NCBI GenBank assembly: GCA_963575645.1
Contig: OY754465.1
Span: 30,763,501 to 30,827,500, forward strand
Direction: 5' to 3'
DNA from: Xanthostigma xanthostigma
Lineage: Eukaryota > Arthropoda > Insecta > Raphidioptera > Raphidiidae
DNA length: 64,000 nt
The translations under genes and the position numbers were made by a program. Positions 1 through 14,189 of this stretch are shown one piece after another. Position 1 is the first letter of the stretch. The number at the start of each line of letters is the position of its first letter. Under the pieces are notes generated by a model that had not been told where the DNA came from, ran no database searches, and worked only from the letters and a program-made list of their open reading frames with translations.

Positions 1-663
1 TATGACAATTAGGGGCAAATGAGTCTATATAGGCAAAATTGCTTTATTTTACAAAGGTAAGTTTACATAAACTACAACATTCAGGTTTAGATCATTCTCT
101 CATAAGAAAATGCAAACTGCATATTAACTATTATTTTAACGCATACAAGCAGTTTTTACAAGCTTTATGACAATTAGGTGCAAATGAGTCCTTATAGGCA
201 AAATTGCTTTATTTCATGAGGGTAAGACTGTTTACACTATAACATTCAGGTTTGGATTATTCTTTCGTAAGAAAATGAAAACTGCATATTTACTATCATT
301 TTAACGCATACAAGCAGTTTTTACATGCTTTATGACAATTAGGTGCAAATGAGTCTTTATAGGCAAAATTGCTTTATTTCATGAGGGTTTAGTCTATTTA
401 CACTATAACATTCAAGTTTGGATCATTCTCTCATAAGAAAATGCAAACTGCATATTATACATTATTTTAACGCATACAAGCAGTTTTTACATGCTTGATG
501 ACAATTAGGGGCAAATGAGTCCTTATAGGCAAAATTGATTTATTTCATGAAGGTAAGTCTATTTACACTATAACATTCAGGTTTAGATCATTCTCTCATA
601 AGAAAATGCAAACTGCATATTTACTATCATTTTCACGCAGACAAGCAGTTTTTTTACATGCTT
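1..663. repeat. Four-monomer block with ttacataaac variant
   Basis: Starts at 1, 166, 331 and 497. The first monomer has gagtctatatag and ttacataaactacaac, the second ends at a HindIII site (acaagctt, 160-165), and the second has the unusual atgaaaactgc. The same succession recurs at 5119-5781 (its first monomer differs at the head), 6110-6772 and 35129-35791, and partly at 23592-24086, 31832-32326 and 50031-50360. The third monomer is 166 bp (gggtttagtc) and the fourth 167 bp (two extra T in the T-run). Confidence 0.88.
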
Positions 664-993
664 CACGACAATTGCGTGCAAATGAGTCCTTATAGGCAAA
701 ATTGCTTTATTTTACAATGGTAAGTCTATTTACACTATAACATTCAGGTTTGGATCATTCTCTCATAAGAAAATGCAAACTGCATATTTACTATCATTTT
801 CACGCAGACAAGCAGTTTTTACATGCTTCACGACAATTGCGTGCAAATGAGTCCTTATAGGCAAAATTGCTTTATTTTACAAAGATAAGTCTATTTACAC
901 TATAACATTCAGGTTTGGATCATTCTCTCATAAGAAAATGCAAACTGCATATTAACCATTATTTTAACGCATACAAGCAGTTTTTACATGCTT
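664..993. repeat. Two type B monomers preceding the 12-monomer unit
   Basis: The monomers at 664 and 829 are both type B. The first carries tttacaatgg and the second tttacaaagataag. The same pair precedes the same downstream block at 32327 and 32492, exactly 31663 bp away, which marks the left edge of a copied segment. Confidence 0.85.
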
Positions 994-2973
994 TATGACA
1001 ATTAGGGGCAAATGAGTACTTATAGGCAAAATTGCTTTATTTCATGCGGGTAAGTCTATTTACACTATAACATTAAGGTTTGGATATTTCTCTCATAAGA
1101 AAATGCAAACTGCATATTAACCATTATTTAAACGCAGACAAGCAGTTTTTACATGCTTTACGACAATTAGGTGCAAATGAGTCTTTATAGGCAAAATTGC
1201 TTTATTTCATGAGGGTAAGTCTATTTACACTATAACCTTCAGGTTTGGATCATTCTCTCATAAGAAAATGCAAACTGCATATTTACTATCATTTTCACGC
1301 AGACAAGCAGTTTTTATATGCTTCACGACAATTGCGTGCAAATGAGTCCTTATAGGCAAAATTGCTTTATTTTACAAAGGTAAGTCTATTTACACTATAA
1401 CATTCAGGTTTGGATCATTCTCTCATAAGAAAATGCAAACTGCATTTTAACCATTATTTTAACGCATACAAGCAGTTTTTACATGCTTGATGACAATTAG
1501 GGGCAAATGAGTCCTTATAGGCAAAATTGCTTTATTTCATGAGGGTAAGTCTATTTACACTATAACATTCAGGTTTGGATCATTCTCTCATAAGAAAATG
1601 CAAACTGCATACTAACCATTATTTTAACGCAGACAAGCAGTTTTTACATGCTTTACGACAATTAGGTGCAAATGAGTCCTTATAGGCAAAATTGCTTTAT
1701 TTCACAAAGGTAAGTTTACTTACACTATAACATTCAGGTTTGGATCATTCTCTCACAAGAAAATGCAAACTGCATATTAACTATTATTTTAACGCATACA
1801 AGCAGTTTTTACATGCTTTATGACAATTAGGTGCAAATGAGTCCTTATAGGCAAAATTGCTTTATTTTACAAAGGTAAGTCTATTTTCACTATAACATTC
1901 AGGTTTGGATCATTCTCTCATAAGAAAATGCAAACTGCATATTATACATTATTTTAACGCATACAAGCAGTTTTTACATGCTTTATGACAATTAGGTGCA
2001 AATGAGTCCTTATAGGCAAAATTGCTATATTTTACAATGGTAAGTCTATTTTCACTATAACATTCAGGTTTGGATCATTCTCTCATAAGAAAATGCAAAC
2101 TGCATATTACACATTATTTTAACGCATACAAGCAGTTTTTACATGCTTTATGACAATTAGGGGCAAATGAGTCCTTATAGGCAAAATTGCTTTATTTCAT
2201 GAAGGTAAGTCTATTTACACTATAACATTCAGGTTTGGATCATTCTCTCATAAGAAAATGCAAACTGCATATTTACCATTATTTTAACGCTGACAAGCAG
2301 TTTTTACATGCTTTATGACAATTAGGGGCAAATGATTCCTTATAGGCAAAATTGCTTTATTTCATGAAGGTAAGTCTATTTACACTATAACTATTAGGTT
2401 TGGATCATTCTCTCATAAGAAAATGCAAACTGCATATTAACCATTACTTTAACGCAGACAAGCAGTTTTTACATGCTTCACGACAATTGCGTGCAAATGA
2501 GTCCTTATAGGCAAAATTGCTTTATTTTACAAAGGTGAGTCTATTTACACTATAACATTCAGGGTTGGATCATTCTCTCATAAGAAAATGCAAACTGCAT
2601 ATTAACCATTATTTAAACGCAGACAAGCAGTTTTTACATGCTTTACGACAATTAGGTGCAAATGAGTCTTTATAGGCAAAATTGCTTTATTTCATGAGGG
2701 TAAGTCTATTTACACTATAACATTCAGGTTTGGATCATTCTCTCATAAGAAAATGCAAACTGCATATAAACCATTATTTTAACGCAGACAAGTAGTTTTT
2801 ACATGCTTCACGACAATTGCGTGCAAATGAGTCCTTATAGGCAAAATTGCTTTATTTTACAAAGGTAAGTTTACTTTAACTATAACATTCATGTTTTGAT
2901 CATTCTCTCATAAGAAAATGCAAACTGCATATTAACTATTATTTTAACGCATACAAGCAGTTTTTACATGCTT
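994..2973. repeat. 12-monomer unit, copy 1
   Basis: Twelve monomers (1980 bp) begin with a type A copy carrying gagtacttatag. The block is followed directly by a second version at 2974-5118 with an initial offset of exactly 1980 bp. It recurs a third time at 32657-34800. The monomer at 1984 combines the head of the monomer at 3964 with the tail of that at 4129, so copies differ by one whole monomer. A distinctive tataactattagg variant lies near 2387. Confidence 0.9.
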
Positions 2974-5118
2974 TATGACAATTAGGGGCAAATGAGTACT
3001 TATAGGCAAAATTGCTTTATTACATGAAGGTAAGTCTATTTACACTATAACATTAAGGTTTGGATATTTCTCTCATAAGAAAATGCAAACTGCATATTAA
3101 CCATTATTTAAACGCAGACAAGCAGTTTTTACATGCTTTACGACAATTAGGTGCAAATGAGTCTTTATAGGCAAAAATGCTTTATTTCATGAGGGTAAGT
3201 CTATTTACACTATAACCTTCAGGTTTGGATCATTCTCTCATAAGAAAATGCAAACTGCATATTTACTATCATTTTCACGCAGACAAGCAGTTTTTATATG
3301 CTTCACGACAATTGCGTGCAAATGAGTCCTTATAGGCAAAATTGCTTTATTTTACAAAGGTAAGTCTATTTACACTATAACATTCAGGTTTGGATCATTC
3401 TCTCATAAGAAAATGCAAACTGCATTTTAACCATTATTTTAACGCATACAAGCAGTTTTTACATGCTTTATGACAATTAGGGGCAAATGAGTCCTTATAG
3501 GCAAAATTGCTTTATTTCATGAGGGTAAGTCTATTTACACTATAACATTCAGGTTTGGATCATTCTCTCATAAGAAAATGCAAACTGCATACTAACCATT
3601 ATTTTAACGCAGACAAGCAGTTTTTACATGCTTTACGACAATTAGGTGCAAATGAGTCCTTATAGGCAAAATTGCTTTATTTCACAAAGGTAAGTTTACT
3701 TACACTATAACATTCAGGTTTGGATCATTCTCTCACAAGAAAATGCAAACTGCATATTAACTATTATTTTAACGCATACAAGCAGTTTTTACATGCTTTA
3801 TGACAATTAGGTGCAAATGAGTCCTTATAGGCAAAATTGCTTTATTTTACAAAGGTAAGTCTATTTTCACTATAACATTCAGGTTTGGATCATTCTCTCA
3901 TAAGAAAATGCAAACTTCATATTATACATTATTTTAACGCATACAAGCAGTTTTTACATGCTTTATGACAATTAGGTGCAAATGAGTCCTTATAGGCAAA
4001 ATTGCTTTATTTTACAAAGGTAAGTCTATTTTCACTATAACATTCAGGTTTAGATCATTCTCTCATAAGAAAATGCAAACTGCATATTAACCATTATTTT
4101 AACGCAGACAAGCTGTTTTTACATGCTTCACGACAATTGCGTGCAAATGAGTCCTTATAGGCAAAATTGCTATATTTTACAATGGTAAGTCTATTTTCAC
4201 TATAACATTCAGGTTTGGATCATTCTCTCATAAGAAAATGCAAACTGCATATTACACATTATTTTAACGCATACAAGCAGTTTTTACATGCTTTATGACA
4301 ATTAGGGGCAAATGAGTCCTTATAGGCAAAATTGCTTTATTTCATGAAGGTAAGTCTATTTACACTATACCATTCAGGTTTGGATCATTCTCTCATAAGA
4401 AAATGCAAACTGCATATTTACCATTATTTTAACGCTGACAAGCAGTTTTTACATGCTTTATGACAATTAGGGGCAAATGAGTCCTTATAGGCAAAATTGC
4501 TTTATTTCATGAAGGTAAGTCTATTTACACTATAACTTCTAGGTTTGGATCATTCTCTCATAAGAAAATGCAAACTGCATATTAACCATTACTTTAACGC
4601 AGACAAGCAGTTTTTACATGCTTCACGACAATTGCGTGCAAATGAGTCCTTATAGGCAAAATTGCTTTATTTTACAAAGGTGAGTCTATTTACACTATAA
4701 CATTCAGGGTTGGATCATTCTCTCATAAGAAAATGCAAACTGCATATTAACCATTATTTAAACGCAGACAAGCAGTTTTTACATGCTTTACGACAATTAC
4801 GTGCAAATGAGTCTTTATAGGCAAAAATGCTTTATTTCATGAGGGTAAGTCTATTTACACTATAACATTCAGGTTTGGATCATTCTCTCATAAGAAAATG
4901 CAAACTGCATTTTAACTATTATTTTAACGCATACAAGCAGTTTTTACATGCTTTATGACAATTAGGGGCAAATGAGTCTTTATAGGCAAAATTGCTTTAT
5001 TTCATGAGGGTAAGTCTATTTACACTATAACATTCAGGTTTGGATCATTCTCTCATAAGAAAATGCAAACTGCATATTAACCATTATTTTAACGCAGACA
5101 AGTAGTTTTTACATGCTT
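2974..5118. repeat. 12-monomer unit, copy 2, expanded to 13
   Basis: This block is collinear with 994-2973, at an offset of 1980 bp up to about 4000 and 2145 bp after that, because one extra monomer (tail of 3964 plus head of 4129, with the rare acaagctgttttt) is present. Near its right end the order is again shifted by one monomer (2644 corresponds to parts of 4789 and 4954). These steps are what unequal exchange in register would leave. Confidence 0.88.
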
Positions 5119-6109
5119 CACGACAATTGCGTGCAAATGAGTCCTTATAGGCAAAATTGCTTTATTTTACAAAGGTAAGTTTACATAAACTACAACATTC
5201 AGGTTTAGATCATTCTCTCATAAGAAAATGCAAACTGCATATTAACTATTATTTTAACGCATACAAGCAGTTTTTACAAGCTTTATGACAATTAGGTGCA
5301 AATGAGTCCTTATAGGCAAAATTGCTTTATTTCATGAGGGTAAGACTGTTTACACTATAACAATCAGGTTTGGATCATTCTTTCCTAAGAAAATGAAAAC
5401 TGCATATTTACTATCATTTTAACGCATACAAGCAGTTTTTACATGCTTTATGACAATTAGGTGCAAATGAGTCTTTATAGGCAAAATTGCTTTATTTCAT
5501 GAGGGTAAGTCTATTTACACTATAACATTCAGGTTTGGATCATTCTCTCATAAGAAAATGCAAACTGCATAATATTATACATTATTTTAACGCATACAAG
5601 CAGTTTTTTTATGCTTTATGACAATTAGGGGCAAATGAGTCCTTATAGGCAAAATTGATTTATTTCATGAAGGTAAGTCTATTTACACTATAACATTCAG
5701 GTTTAGATCATTCTCTCATAAGAAAATGCAAACTGCATATTTACTATCATTTTAACGCAGACAAGCAGTTTTTACATGCTTTATGACAATTAGGTGCAAA
5801 TGAGTCCTTATAGGCAAAATTGCTTTATTTCATGAGGGTAAGACTATTTACACTATCATTCAGGTTTGGATCATTCTCTCATAAGAAAATGCAAACTGCA
5901 TATTAACTATTATTTTAACGCATACAAGCAGTTTTTACATGCTTTATGACAATTAGGTGCAAATGAGTCTTTATAGGCAAAATTGCTTTATTTCATGAGG
6001 GTAAGTCTATTTACACTATAACATTCAGGTTTGGATCATTCTCTCATAAGAAAATGCAAACTGCATATTAACCATTATTTTAACGCAGACAAGCAGTTTT
6101 TACATGCTT
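5119..6109. repeat. 6-monomer unit (991 bp), copy 1
   Basis: Starts at 5119, 5284, 5449, 5617, 5782 and 5945. It includes the ttacataaac monomer, a monomer ending in a HindIII site, a 168-bp monomer with gcataatattatac, and a 163-bp monomer lacking two bases (actatcattc). Most of this text repeats 991 bp downstream at 6110-6772. Confidence 0.9.
5449..5616 (+). repeat. 168-bp length-variant monomer (extra 3 bp in ata tract)
   Basis: The tail reads gcataatattatac where other copies read gcatattatac, adding 3 bp. The same variant occurs at 6440-6607 and 35459-35626, each time in the same neighbour order, so it marks common descent of the three blocks. Confidence 0.85.
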
Positions 6110-6772
6110 TATGACAATTAGGGGCAAATGAGTCTATATAGGCAAAATTGTTTTATTTTACAAAGGTAAGTTTACATAAACTACAACATTCAGGTTTAGA
6201 TCATTCTCTCATAAGAAAATGCAAACTGCATATTAACTATTATTTTAACGCATACAAGCAGTTTTTACAAGCTTTATGACAATTAGGTGCAAATGAGTCC
6301 TTATAGGCAAAATTGCTTTATTTCATGAGGGTAAGACTGTTTACACTATAACAATCAGGTTTGGATCATTCTTTCCTAAGAAAATGAAAACTGCATATTT
6401 ACTATCATTTTAACGCATACAAGCAGTTTTTACATGCTTTATGACAATTAGGTGCAAATGAGTCTTTATAGGCAAAATTGCTTTATTTCATGAGGGTAAG
6501 TCTATTTACACTATAACATTCAGGTTTGGATCATTCTCTCATAAGAAAATGCAAACTGCATAATATTATACATTATTTTAACGCATACAAGCAGTTTTTT
6601 TATGCTTTATGACAATTAGGGGCAAATGAGTCCTTATAGGCAAAATTGATTTATTTCATGAAGGTAAGTCTATTTACACTATAACATTCAGGTTTAGATC
6701 ATTCTCTCATAAGAAAATGCAAACTGCATATTTACTATCATTTTAACGCAGACAAGCAGTTTTTACATGCTT
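6110..6772. repeat. 6-monomer unit, copy 2 (first four monomers)
   Basis: From about 6150 this repeats 5160-5781 at an offset of 991 bp. It shares the rare aacaatcagg, ctttcctaag, gcataatattatac and cagtttttttatgc variants. The order then leaves the unit and enters the 168-bp type B variant at 6773. The whole arrangement reappears at 35129-35791, with cagtttttacatgc in place of the T-run. Confidence 0.88.
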
Positions 6773-6940
6773 CACGACAATTGCATGCAATTAATGAGTC
6801 CTTATAGGCAAAATTGCTTTATTTTACAAAGGTAAGTCTATTTTCATTATAACATTCAGGTTTGGATCATTCTCTCATAAGAAAATGCAAACTGCATATT
6901 ATACATTATTTTAACGCATACAAGCAGTTTTTACATGCTT
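6773..6940 (+). repeat. 168-bp type B variant with gcatgcaattaatgag
   Basis: The head reads cacgacaattgcatgc followed by aattaatgag, 3 bp longer than standard type B, and it loses the CGTG arm of the type B dyad. The tail has the tattttcattataac variant. The only other clear copy is at 35792-35959, which helps tie 5782-7270 to 34801-36289 (offset 29019). Confidence 0.87.
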
Positions 6941-9414
6941 TATGACAATTAGGGGCAAATGAGTCCTTATAGGCAAAATTGCTTTATTTCATGAAGGTAA
7001 GTCTATTTACACTATAACATTCAGGTTTGGATCATTCTCTCATAAGAAAATGCAAACTGCACATTAACCATTATTTTAACGCTGACAAGCAGTTTTTACA
7101 TGCTTTATGACAATTAGGGGCAAATGAGTCCCTATAGGCAAAATTGCTTTATTTCATGAAGGTAAGTCTATGTACACTATAACATTTAGGTTTGGATCAT
7201 TCTCTCATAAGAAAATGCAAACTGCATATTAACCATTATTTTAACGCAGACAAGCAGTTTTTACATGCTTCACGACAATTGCGTGCAAATGAGTCCTTAT
7301 AGGCAAAATTGTTTTATTTTACAAAGATAAGTCTATTTACACTATAACATTCAGGTTTGGATCATTCTCTCATAAGAAAATGCAAACTGCATATTAACCA
7401 TTATTTTAACGCATACAAGCAGTTTTTACATGCTTTATGACAATTAGGGGCAAATGAGTACTTATAGGCAAAATTGCTTTATTTCATGAAGGTAAGTCTA
7501 TTTACATTATAACATTAAGGTTTGGATATTTCTCTCATAAGAAAATGCAAACTGCATATTAACCATTATTTAAACGCAGACAAGCAGTTTTTACATGCTT
7601 TACGACAATTAGGTGCAAATGAGTCTTTATAGGCAAAATTGCTTTATTTCATGAGGGTAAGTCTATTTACACTATAACCTTCAGGTTTGGATCATTCTCT
7701 CATAAGAAAATGCAAACTGCATATTTACTATCATTTTCACGCAGACAAGCAGTTTTTATATGCTTCACGACAATTGCGTGCAAATGAGTCCTTATAGGCA
7801 AAATTGCTTTATTTTACAAAGGTAAGTCTATTTACACTATAACATTCAGGTTTGGATCATTCTCTCATAAGAAAATGCAAACTGCATTTTAACCATTATT
7901 TTAACGCATACAAGCAGTTTTTACATGCTTTATGACAATTAGGGGCAAATGAGTCCTTATAGGCAAAATTGCTTTATTTCATGAGGGTAAGTCTATTTTT
8001 ACTATAACATTCAGGTTTGGATCATTCTCTCATAAGAAAATGCAAACTGCATATTAACCATTATTTTAACGCATACAAGCAGTTTTTACATGCTTTATGA
8101 CAATTAGGGGCAAATGGGTCCTTATAGGCAAAATCGCTTTATTTTATGAAGGTTAGTCTATTTACACTATAACATTCAGGTTTGGATTATTCTCTCATAA
8201 GAAAATGCAAACTGCATACTAACCATTATTTTAACGCAGACAAGCAGTTTTTACATGCTTTACGACAATTAGGTGCAAATGAGTCCTTATAGGCAAAATT
8301 GCTTTATTTCACAAAGGTAAGTTTACTTACACTATAACATTCAGGTTTGGATCATTCTCTCACAAGAAAATGCAAACTGCATATTAACTATTATTTTAAC
8401 GCATACAAGCAGTTTTTACATGCTTTATGACAATTAGGGGCAAATGGGTCCTTATAGGCAAAATCGCTTTATTTTATGAAGGTTAGTCTATTTACACTAT
8501 ACCATTCAGGTTTGAAACATTCTCTCATAAGAAAATGCAAACTGCATATTAACCATTATTTTAACGCATACAAGCAGTTTTTACATGCTTTATGACAATT
8601 AGGGGCAAATGGGTCCTTATAGGCAAAATTGCTTTATTTTATGAAGGTAAGTCTATTTACACTATAACATTCAGGTTTGGATTATTCTCTCATAAGAAAA
8701 TGCAAACTGCATATTAACCATTAATTTAACGCAGACAAGTAGTTTTTACATGCTTCACGACAATTGCGTGCAAATGAGTCCTTATAGGCAAAATTGCTTT
8801 ATTTTACAAAGGTAAGTTTACTTAAACTATAACATTCATGTTTAGATCATTCTCTCATAAAAAAATGCAAACTGCATATTAACTATTATTTTAACGCATA
8901 CAAGCAGTTTTTAAATGCTTTATGACAATTAGGTGCAAATGAGTCCTTATAGGCAAAATTGCTTTATTTCATGAGGGTAAGACTATTTATACTATCATTC
9001 AGGTTTGGATCATTCTCTCATAAGAAAATGCAAACTGCATATTTACTATCATTTTAACGCATACAAGCAGTTTTTACATGCTTTATGACAATTAGGTGCA
9101 AATGAGTCTTTATAGGCAAAATTGCTTAATTTTATGAGGGTAAGTCTATTTACACTATAACATTCAGGTTTGGATCATTCTCTCATAAGAAAATGCAAAC
9201 TCAATATTAACCATTATTTTAACGCAGACAAGCAGTTTTTACATGCTTCACGACAATTGCGTGCAAATGAGTCCTTAATTGAAAAATTGCTTTTTTTTTA
9301 GAAAGGTAAGTCTATTTTCACTATAACATTCAGGTTTGGATCATTCTCTCATAAGAAAATGCAACTTGCATATTATACATTATTTTAACGCATACAAGCA
9401 GGTTTTACATGCTT

Positions 9415-9579
9415 TATGATAATTAGGTGCAAATGAGTCTTTATAGGCAAAATTGCTTTATTTTACAAAGGTAAGTCTATTTGCACTATAACATTCAGGT
9501 TTGGATCATTCTCTCATAAGAAAATGCAAACTGCATATTAATCATTATTTTAACGCAGACAAGCAGTTTTTACATGCTT
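9415..9579 (+). repeat. Hybrid monomer at a one-monomer deletion point
   Basis: Upstream text matches the monomer before 17654, while the body matches the monomer at 17819 (tatgataattaggtg). Copy 2 has an additional complete monomer at 17654-17818 (tatgacaattatggg) that copy 1 lacks here. The switch point lies in the shared acatgctttatga around the monomer border. Either copy 1 lost or copy 2 gained one monomer. The missing type is still present in copy 1 at 11227 and 12707. Confidence 0.85.
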
Positions 9580-10240
9580 CACGACAATTGCGTGCAAATG
9601 AGTCCTTATAGGCAAAATTGCTTTATTTTACAAAGGTAAGTCTATTTACACTATATTATTCAAGTTGGGATCATTCTCTCATAAGAAAATGCAAACTGCA
9701 TATTAACCATTATTTTAACGCATACAAGCAGTTTTTACAAGCTTTATGACAATTAGGTGCAAATGAGTCCTTATAGGCAAAATTGCTTTATTTCGAGGGG
9801 GTTAGTCTATTTACACTATAACATTCAGGTTTGGATCATTCTCACATAAGAAAATGCAAACTGCATATTAACCATTATTTTAACGCATACAAGCAGTTTT
9901 TACATGCTTTATGACAATTAGGGGCAAATGGGTCCTCTTAGGCAAAATAGCTTTATTTTATAAAGGTTAGTCTATTTACACTATATCATTCAGGTTTGGA
10001 TTATTCTCTCATAAGAAAATGCAAACTGCATATTAACCATTATTTTAACGCATACAAGCAGTTTTTACATGCTTTATGACAATTAGGTGCAAATGAGTCC
10101 TTATAGGCAAAATTGCTTTTGTTTCACAAAGGTAAGTTTACTTACACTATAACATTCAGGTTTGGATCATTCTCTCACAAGAAAATGCAAACTGCATATT
10201 GACTATTATTTTAACGCATACAAGCAGTTTTTACATGCTT

Positions 10241-11721
10241 TATGACAACTAGGTGCAAATGAGTCCTTATAGGCAAAATTGCTTTATTTCATGAGGGTAA
10301 GACTATTTACACTATCATTCAGGTTTGGGTCATTCTCTCATAAGAAAATGCAAACTGCATATTTACTATCATTTTAACGCATACAAGCAGTTTTTACATG
10401 CTTTATGACAATTAGGTGCAAATGAGTCTTTATAGGCAAAATTGCTTTATTTCATGAGGGTAAGTCTATTTACACTATAACATTCAGGTTTGGATCATTC
10501 TCTCATAAGAAAATGCAAACTGCATATTAACCATTATTTTAACGCAGACAAGCAGTTTTTACATGTTTCACGACAATTGCGTGCAAATGAGTCCTTATAG
10601 GCAAAATTGCTTTTTTTTACAAAGGTAAGTCTATTTTCACTATAACATTCAGGTTTGGATCATTCTCTCATAAGAAAATGCAAACTGCATATTAACCATT
10701 ATTTTAACGCATACAAGCAGTTTTTACATGCTTTATGACAATTAGGTGCAAATGAGTCCTTATAGACAAAATTGCTTTATTTCATGAGGGTAAGACTATT
10801 TACACTATCATTCAGGTTTGGATCATTCTCTCATAAGAAAATGCAAACTGCATATTTACTATCATTTTAACGCATACAAGCAGTTTTTACATGCTTTATG
10901 ACAATTAGGTGCAAATGAGTCTTTATAGGCAAAATTGCTTTATTTCATGAGGGTAAGTCTATTTACACTATAACATTCAGGTTTGGATCATTCTCTCATA
11001 AGAAAATGCAAACTGCATATTAACCATTATTTTAACGCAGACAAGCAGTTTTTACATGCTTCACGACAATTGCGTGCAAATGAGTCCTTATAGGCAAAAT
11101 TGCTTTTTTTTACAAAGGTAAGTCTATTTTCACTATAACATTCAGGTTTGGATCATTCTCTCATAAGAAAATGCAACTTGCATATTATACTTTATTTTAA
11201 TGCATACAAGCAGGTTTTACATGCTTTATGACAATTATGGGCAAATGAGTCCTTATAGGCAAAATTGCATTATTTAATGAGGGTAAGACTATTTACACTA
11301 TAACATTCAGGTTTGGATCATTCTCTCATAGGAAAATGCAAACTGCATATTAACCATTATTTTAACGCAGACAAGCAGTTTTTACATGCTTCACGACAAT
11401 TGCGTGCAAATGAGTCCTTATAGGCAAAATTGCTTTATTTTACAAAGGTAAGTCTATTTGCACTATAACATTCAGGTTTGGATCATTCTGTCATAAGAAA
11501 ATGCAAACTGCATATTAACCATTATTTTAACGCAGACAAGCAGTTTTTACATGCTTCACGACAATTGCGTGCAAATGAGTCCTTAAAGGCAAAATTGCTT
11601 TATTTTACAAAGGTAAGTCTATTTGCACTATAACATTCAGGTTTGGATTATTCTCTCATAAGGAAATGCAAACTGCATATTGACTATTATTTTAACGCAT
11701 ACAAGCAGTTTTTACATGCTT
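10241..11721. repeat. 9-monomer unit (1481 bp), copy 1a
   Basis: Nine monomers start with the rare tatgacaactagg border. They include acatgtttcacg at 10561, a 163-bp monomer, atgcaacttgcat with aatgcatac near 11171-11200, and two copies with ctatttgcac. The unit is repeated immediately at 11722-13201 and is present again in the third segment copy at 24913-26393 (offset 14672). Confidence 0.9.
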
Positions 11722-13201
11722 TATGACAACTAGGTGCAAATGAGTCCTTATAGGCAAAATTGCTTTATTTCATGAGGGTAAGACTATTTACACTATCATT
11801 CAGGTTTGGATCATTCTCTCATAAGAAAATGCAAACTGCATATTTACTATCATTTTAACGCATACAAGCAGTTTTTACATGCTTTATGACAATTAGGTGC
11901 AAATGAGTCTTTATAGGCAAAATTGCTTTATTTCATGAGGGTAAGTCTATTTACACTATAACATTCAGGTTTGGATCATTCTCTCATAAGAAAATGCAAA
12001 CTGCATATTAACCATTATTTTAACGCAGACAAGCAGTTTTTACATGTTTCACGACAATTGCGTGCAAATGAGTCTTTATAGGCAAAATTGCTTTTTTTAC
12101 AAAGGTAAGTCTATTTTCACTATAACATTCAGGTTTGGATTATTCTCTCATAAGAAAATGCAAACTGCATATTAACCATTATTTTAACGCATACAAGCAG
12201 TTTTTACATGCTTTATGACAATTAGGTGCAAATGAGTCCTTATAGACAAAATTGCTTTATTTCATGAGGGTAAGACTATTTACACTATCATTCAGGTTTG
12301 GATCATTCTCTCATAAGAAAATGCAAACTGCATATTTACTATCATTTTAACGCATACAAGCAGTTTTTACATGCTTTATGACAATTAGGTGCAAATGAGT
12401 CTTTATAGGCAAAATTGCTTTATTTCATGAGGGTAAGTCTATTTACACTATAACATTCAGGTTTGGATCATTCTCTCATAAGAAAATGCAAACTGCATAT
12501 TAACCATTATTTTAACGCAGACAAGCAGTTTTTACATGCTTCACGACAATTGCGTGCAAATGAGTCCTTATAGGCAAAATTGCTTTTTTTTACAAAGGTA
12601 AGTCTATTTTCACTATAACATTCAGGTTTGGATCATTCTCTCATAAGAAAATGCAACTTGCATATTATACTTTATTTTAATGCATACAAGCAGGTTTTAC
12701 ATGCTTTATGACAATTATGGGCAAATGAGTCCTTATAGGCAAAATTGCATTATTTAATGAGGGTAAGACTATTTACACTATAACATTCAGGTTTGGATCA
12801 TTCTCTCATAAGAAAATGCAAACTGCATATTAACCATTATTTTAACGCAGACAAGCAGTTTTTACATGCTTCACGACAATTGCGTGCAAATGAGTCCTTA
12901 TAGGCAAAATTGCTTTATTTTACAAAGGTAAGTCTATTTGCACTATAACATTCAGGTTTGGATCATTCTCTCATAAGAAAATGCAAACTGCATATTAACC
13001 ATTATTTTAACGCAGACAAGCAGTTTTTACATGCTTCACGACAATTGCGTGCAAATGAGTCCTTATAGGCAAAATTGCTTTATTTTACAAAGGTAAGTCT
13101 ATTTGCACTATAACATTCAGGTTTGGATTATTCTCTCATAAGGAAATGCAAACTGCATATTTACTATCATTTTAACGCATAAAAGCAGTTTTTACATGCT
13201 T
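11722..13201. repeat. 9-monomer unit, copy 1b
   Basis: This is the tandem repeat of 10241-11721. The offset is 1481 bp, then 1480 bp after one T is lost from the T-run near 12085. The unit recurs at 26394-27708 in segment copy 3 but with eight monomers, because one ctatttgcac monomer is missing there. Segment copy 2 keeps only five related monomers (18645-19467). Confidence 0.9.
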
Positions 13202-14189
13202 TACGACAATTAGGTGTAAATGAGTCTTTATAGGCAAAATTGCTTTATTTCATGAGGGTAAGTCTATTTACACTATAACATTCAGGTTTGATCATTCTCT
13301 CATAAGAAAATGCAAACTGCATATTTACTGTCATTTTCACGCAGACAAGCAGTTTTTACATGCTTCACGACAATTGCGTGCAAATGAGTCCTTATAGGCA
13401 AAATTGCTTTATTTTACAAAGGGAAGTTTATTTACACTATATTATTCAAGTTGGGATCATTCTCTCATAAGAAAATGCAAACTGCATATTAACCATTATT
13501 TTAACGCATACAAGCAGTTTTTACAAGCTTTAAACAATTAGGTGCAAATGAGTCCTTATAGGCAAAATTGCTTTATTTCAAGGGGGTAAATCTATTTACA
13601 CTATAACATTCAGGTTTGGATCATTCTCTCATAAGAAAATGCAAACTGCATATTAACCATTATTTTAACGCATACAAGCAGTTTTTACATGCTTTATGAC
13701 AATCAGGGGCAAATGGGTCCTTATTGGCAAAATTGCTTTATTTTATGAAGGTTAGTCTATTTACACTATATCATTCAGGTTTGGATTATTCTCTCATAAG
13801 AAAATGCAAACTGCATATTAACCATTATTTTAACGCAGACAAGCAGTTTTTACATGCTTCACGACAATTAGGTGCAAATGAGTCCTTATAGGCAAAATTG
13901 CTTTATTTCACAAAGGTTAGTTTACTTACACTATAACATTCAGGTTTGGATCTTTCTCTCACAAGAAAATGCAAACTGCATATTGACTATTATTTTAACG
14001 CATACAAGCAGTTTTTACATGCTTTATGACAATCAGGGGCAAATGAGTCCTTATAGGCAAAATTGCTTTATTTCATGAGGGTAAGTCTATTTACACTATA
14101 ACATTTAGGTTTGGATCATTCTCTCATAAGAAAATGCAAACTGCATATTAACCATTATTTAAACGCAGACAAGCAGTTTTTACATGCTT

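Noticed and set aside
13872-14078. 68-codon open frame starting at GTG
   Set aside because: It is a satellite read-through. Because 165 is 55 codons, the frame returns to itself and the last 11 residues repeat residues 3-13. It is open only because this monomer happens to lack the usual stops (tcacaaaggtta for tcatga or ggtaa, tcacaag for tcataag, aatcagg for aattagg). It begins with GTG and has no gene context.
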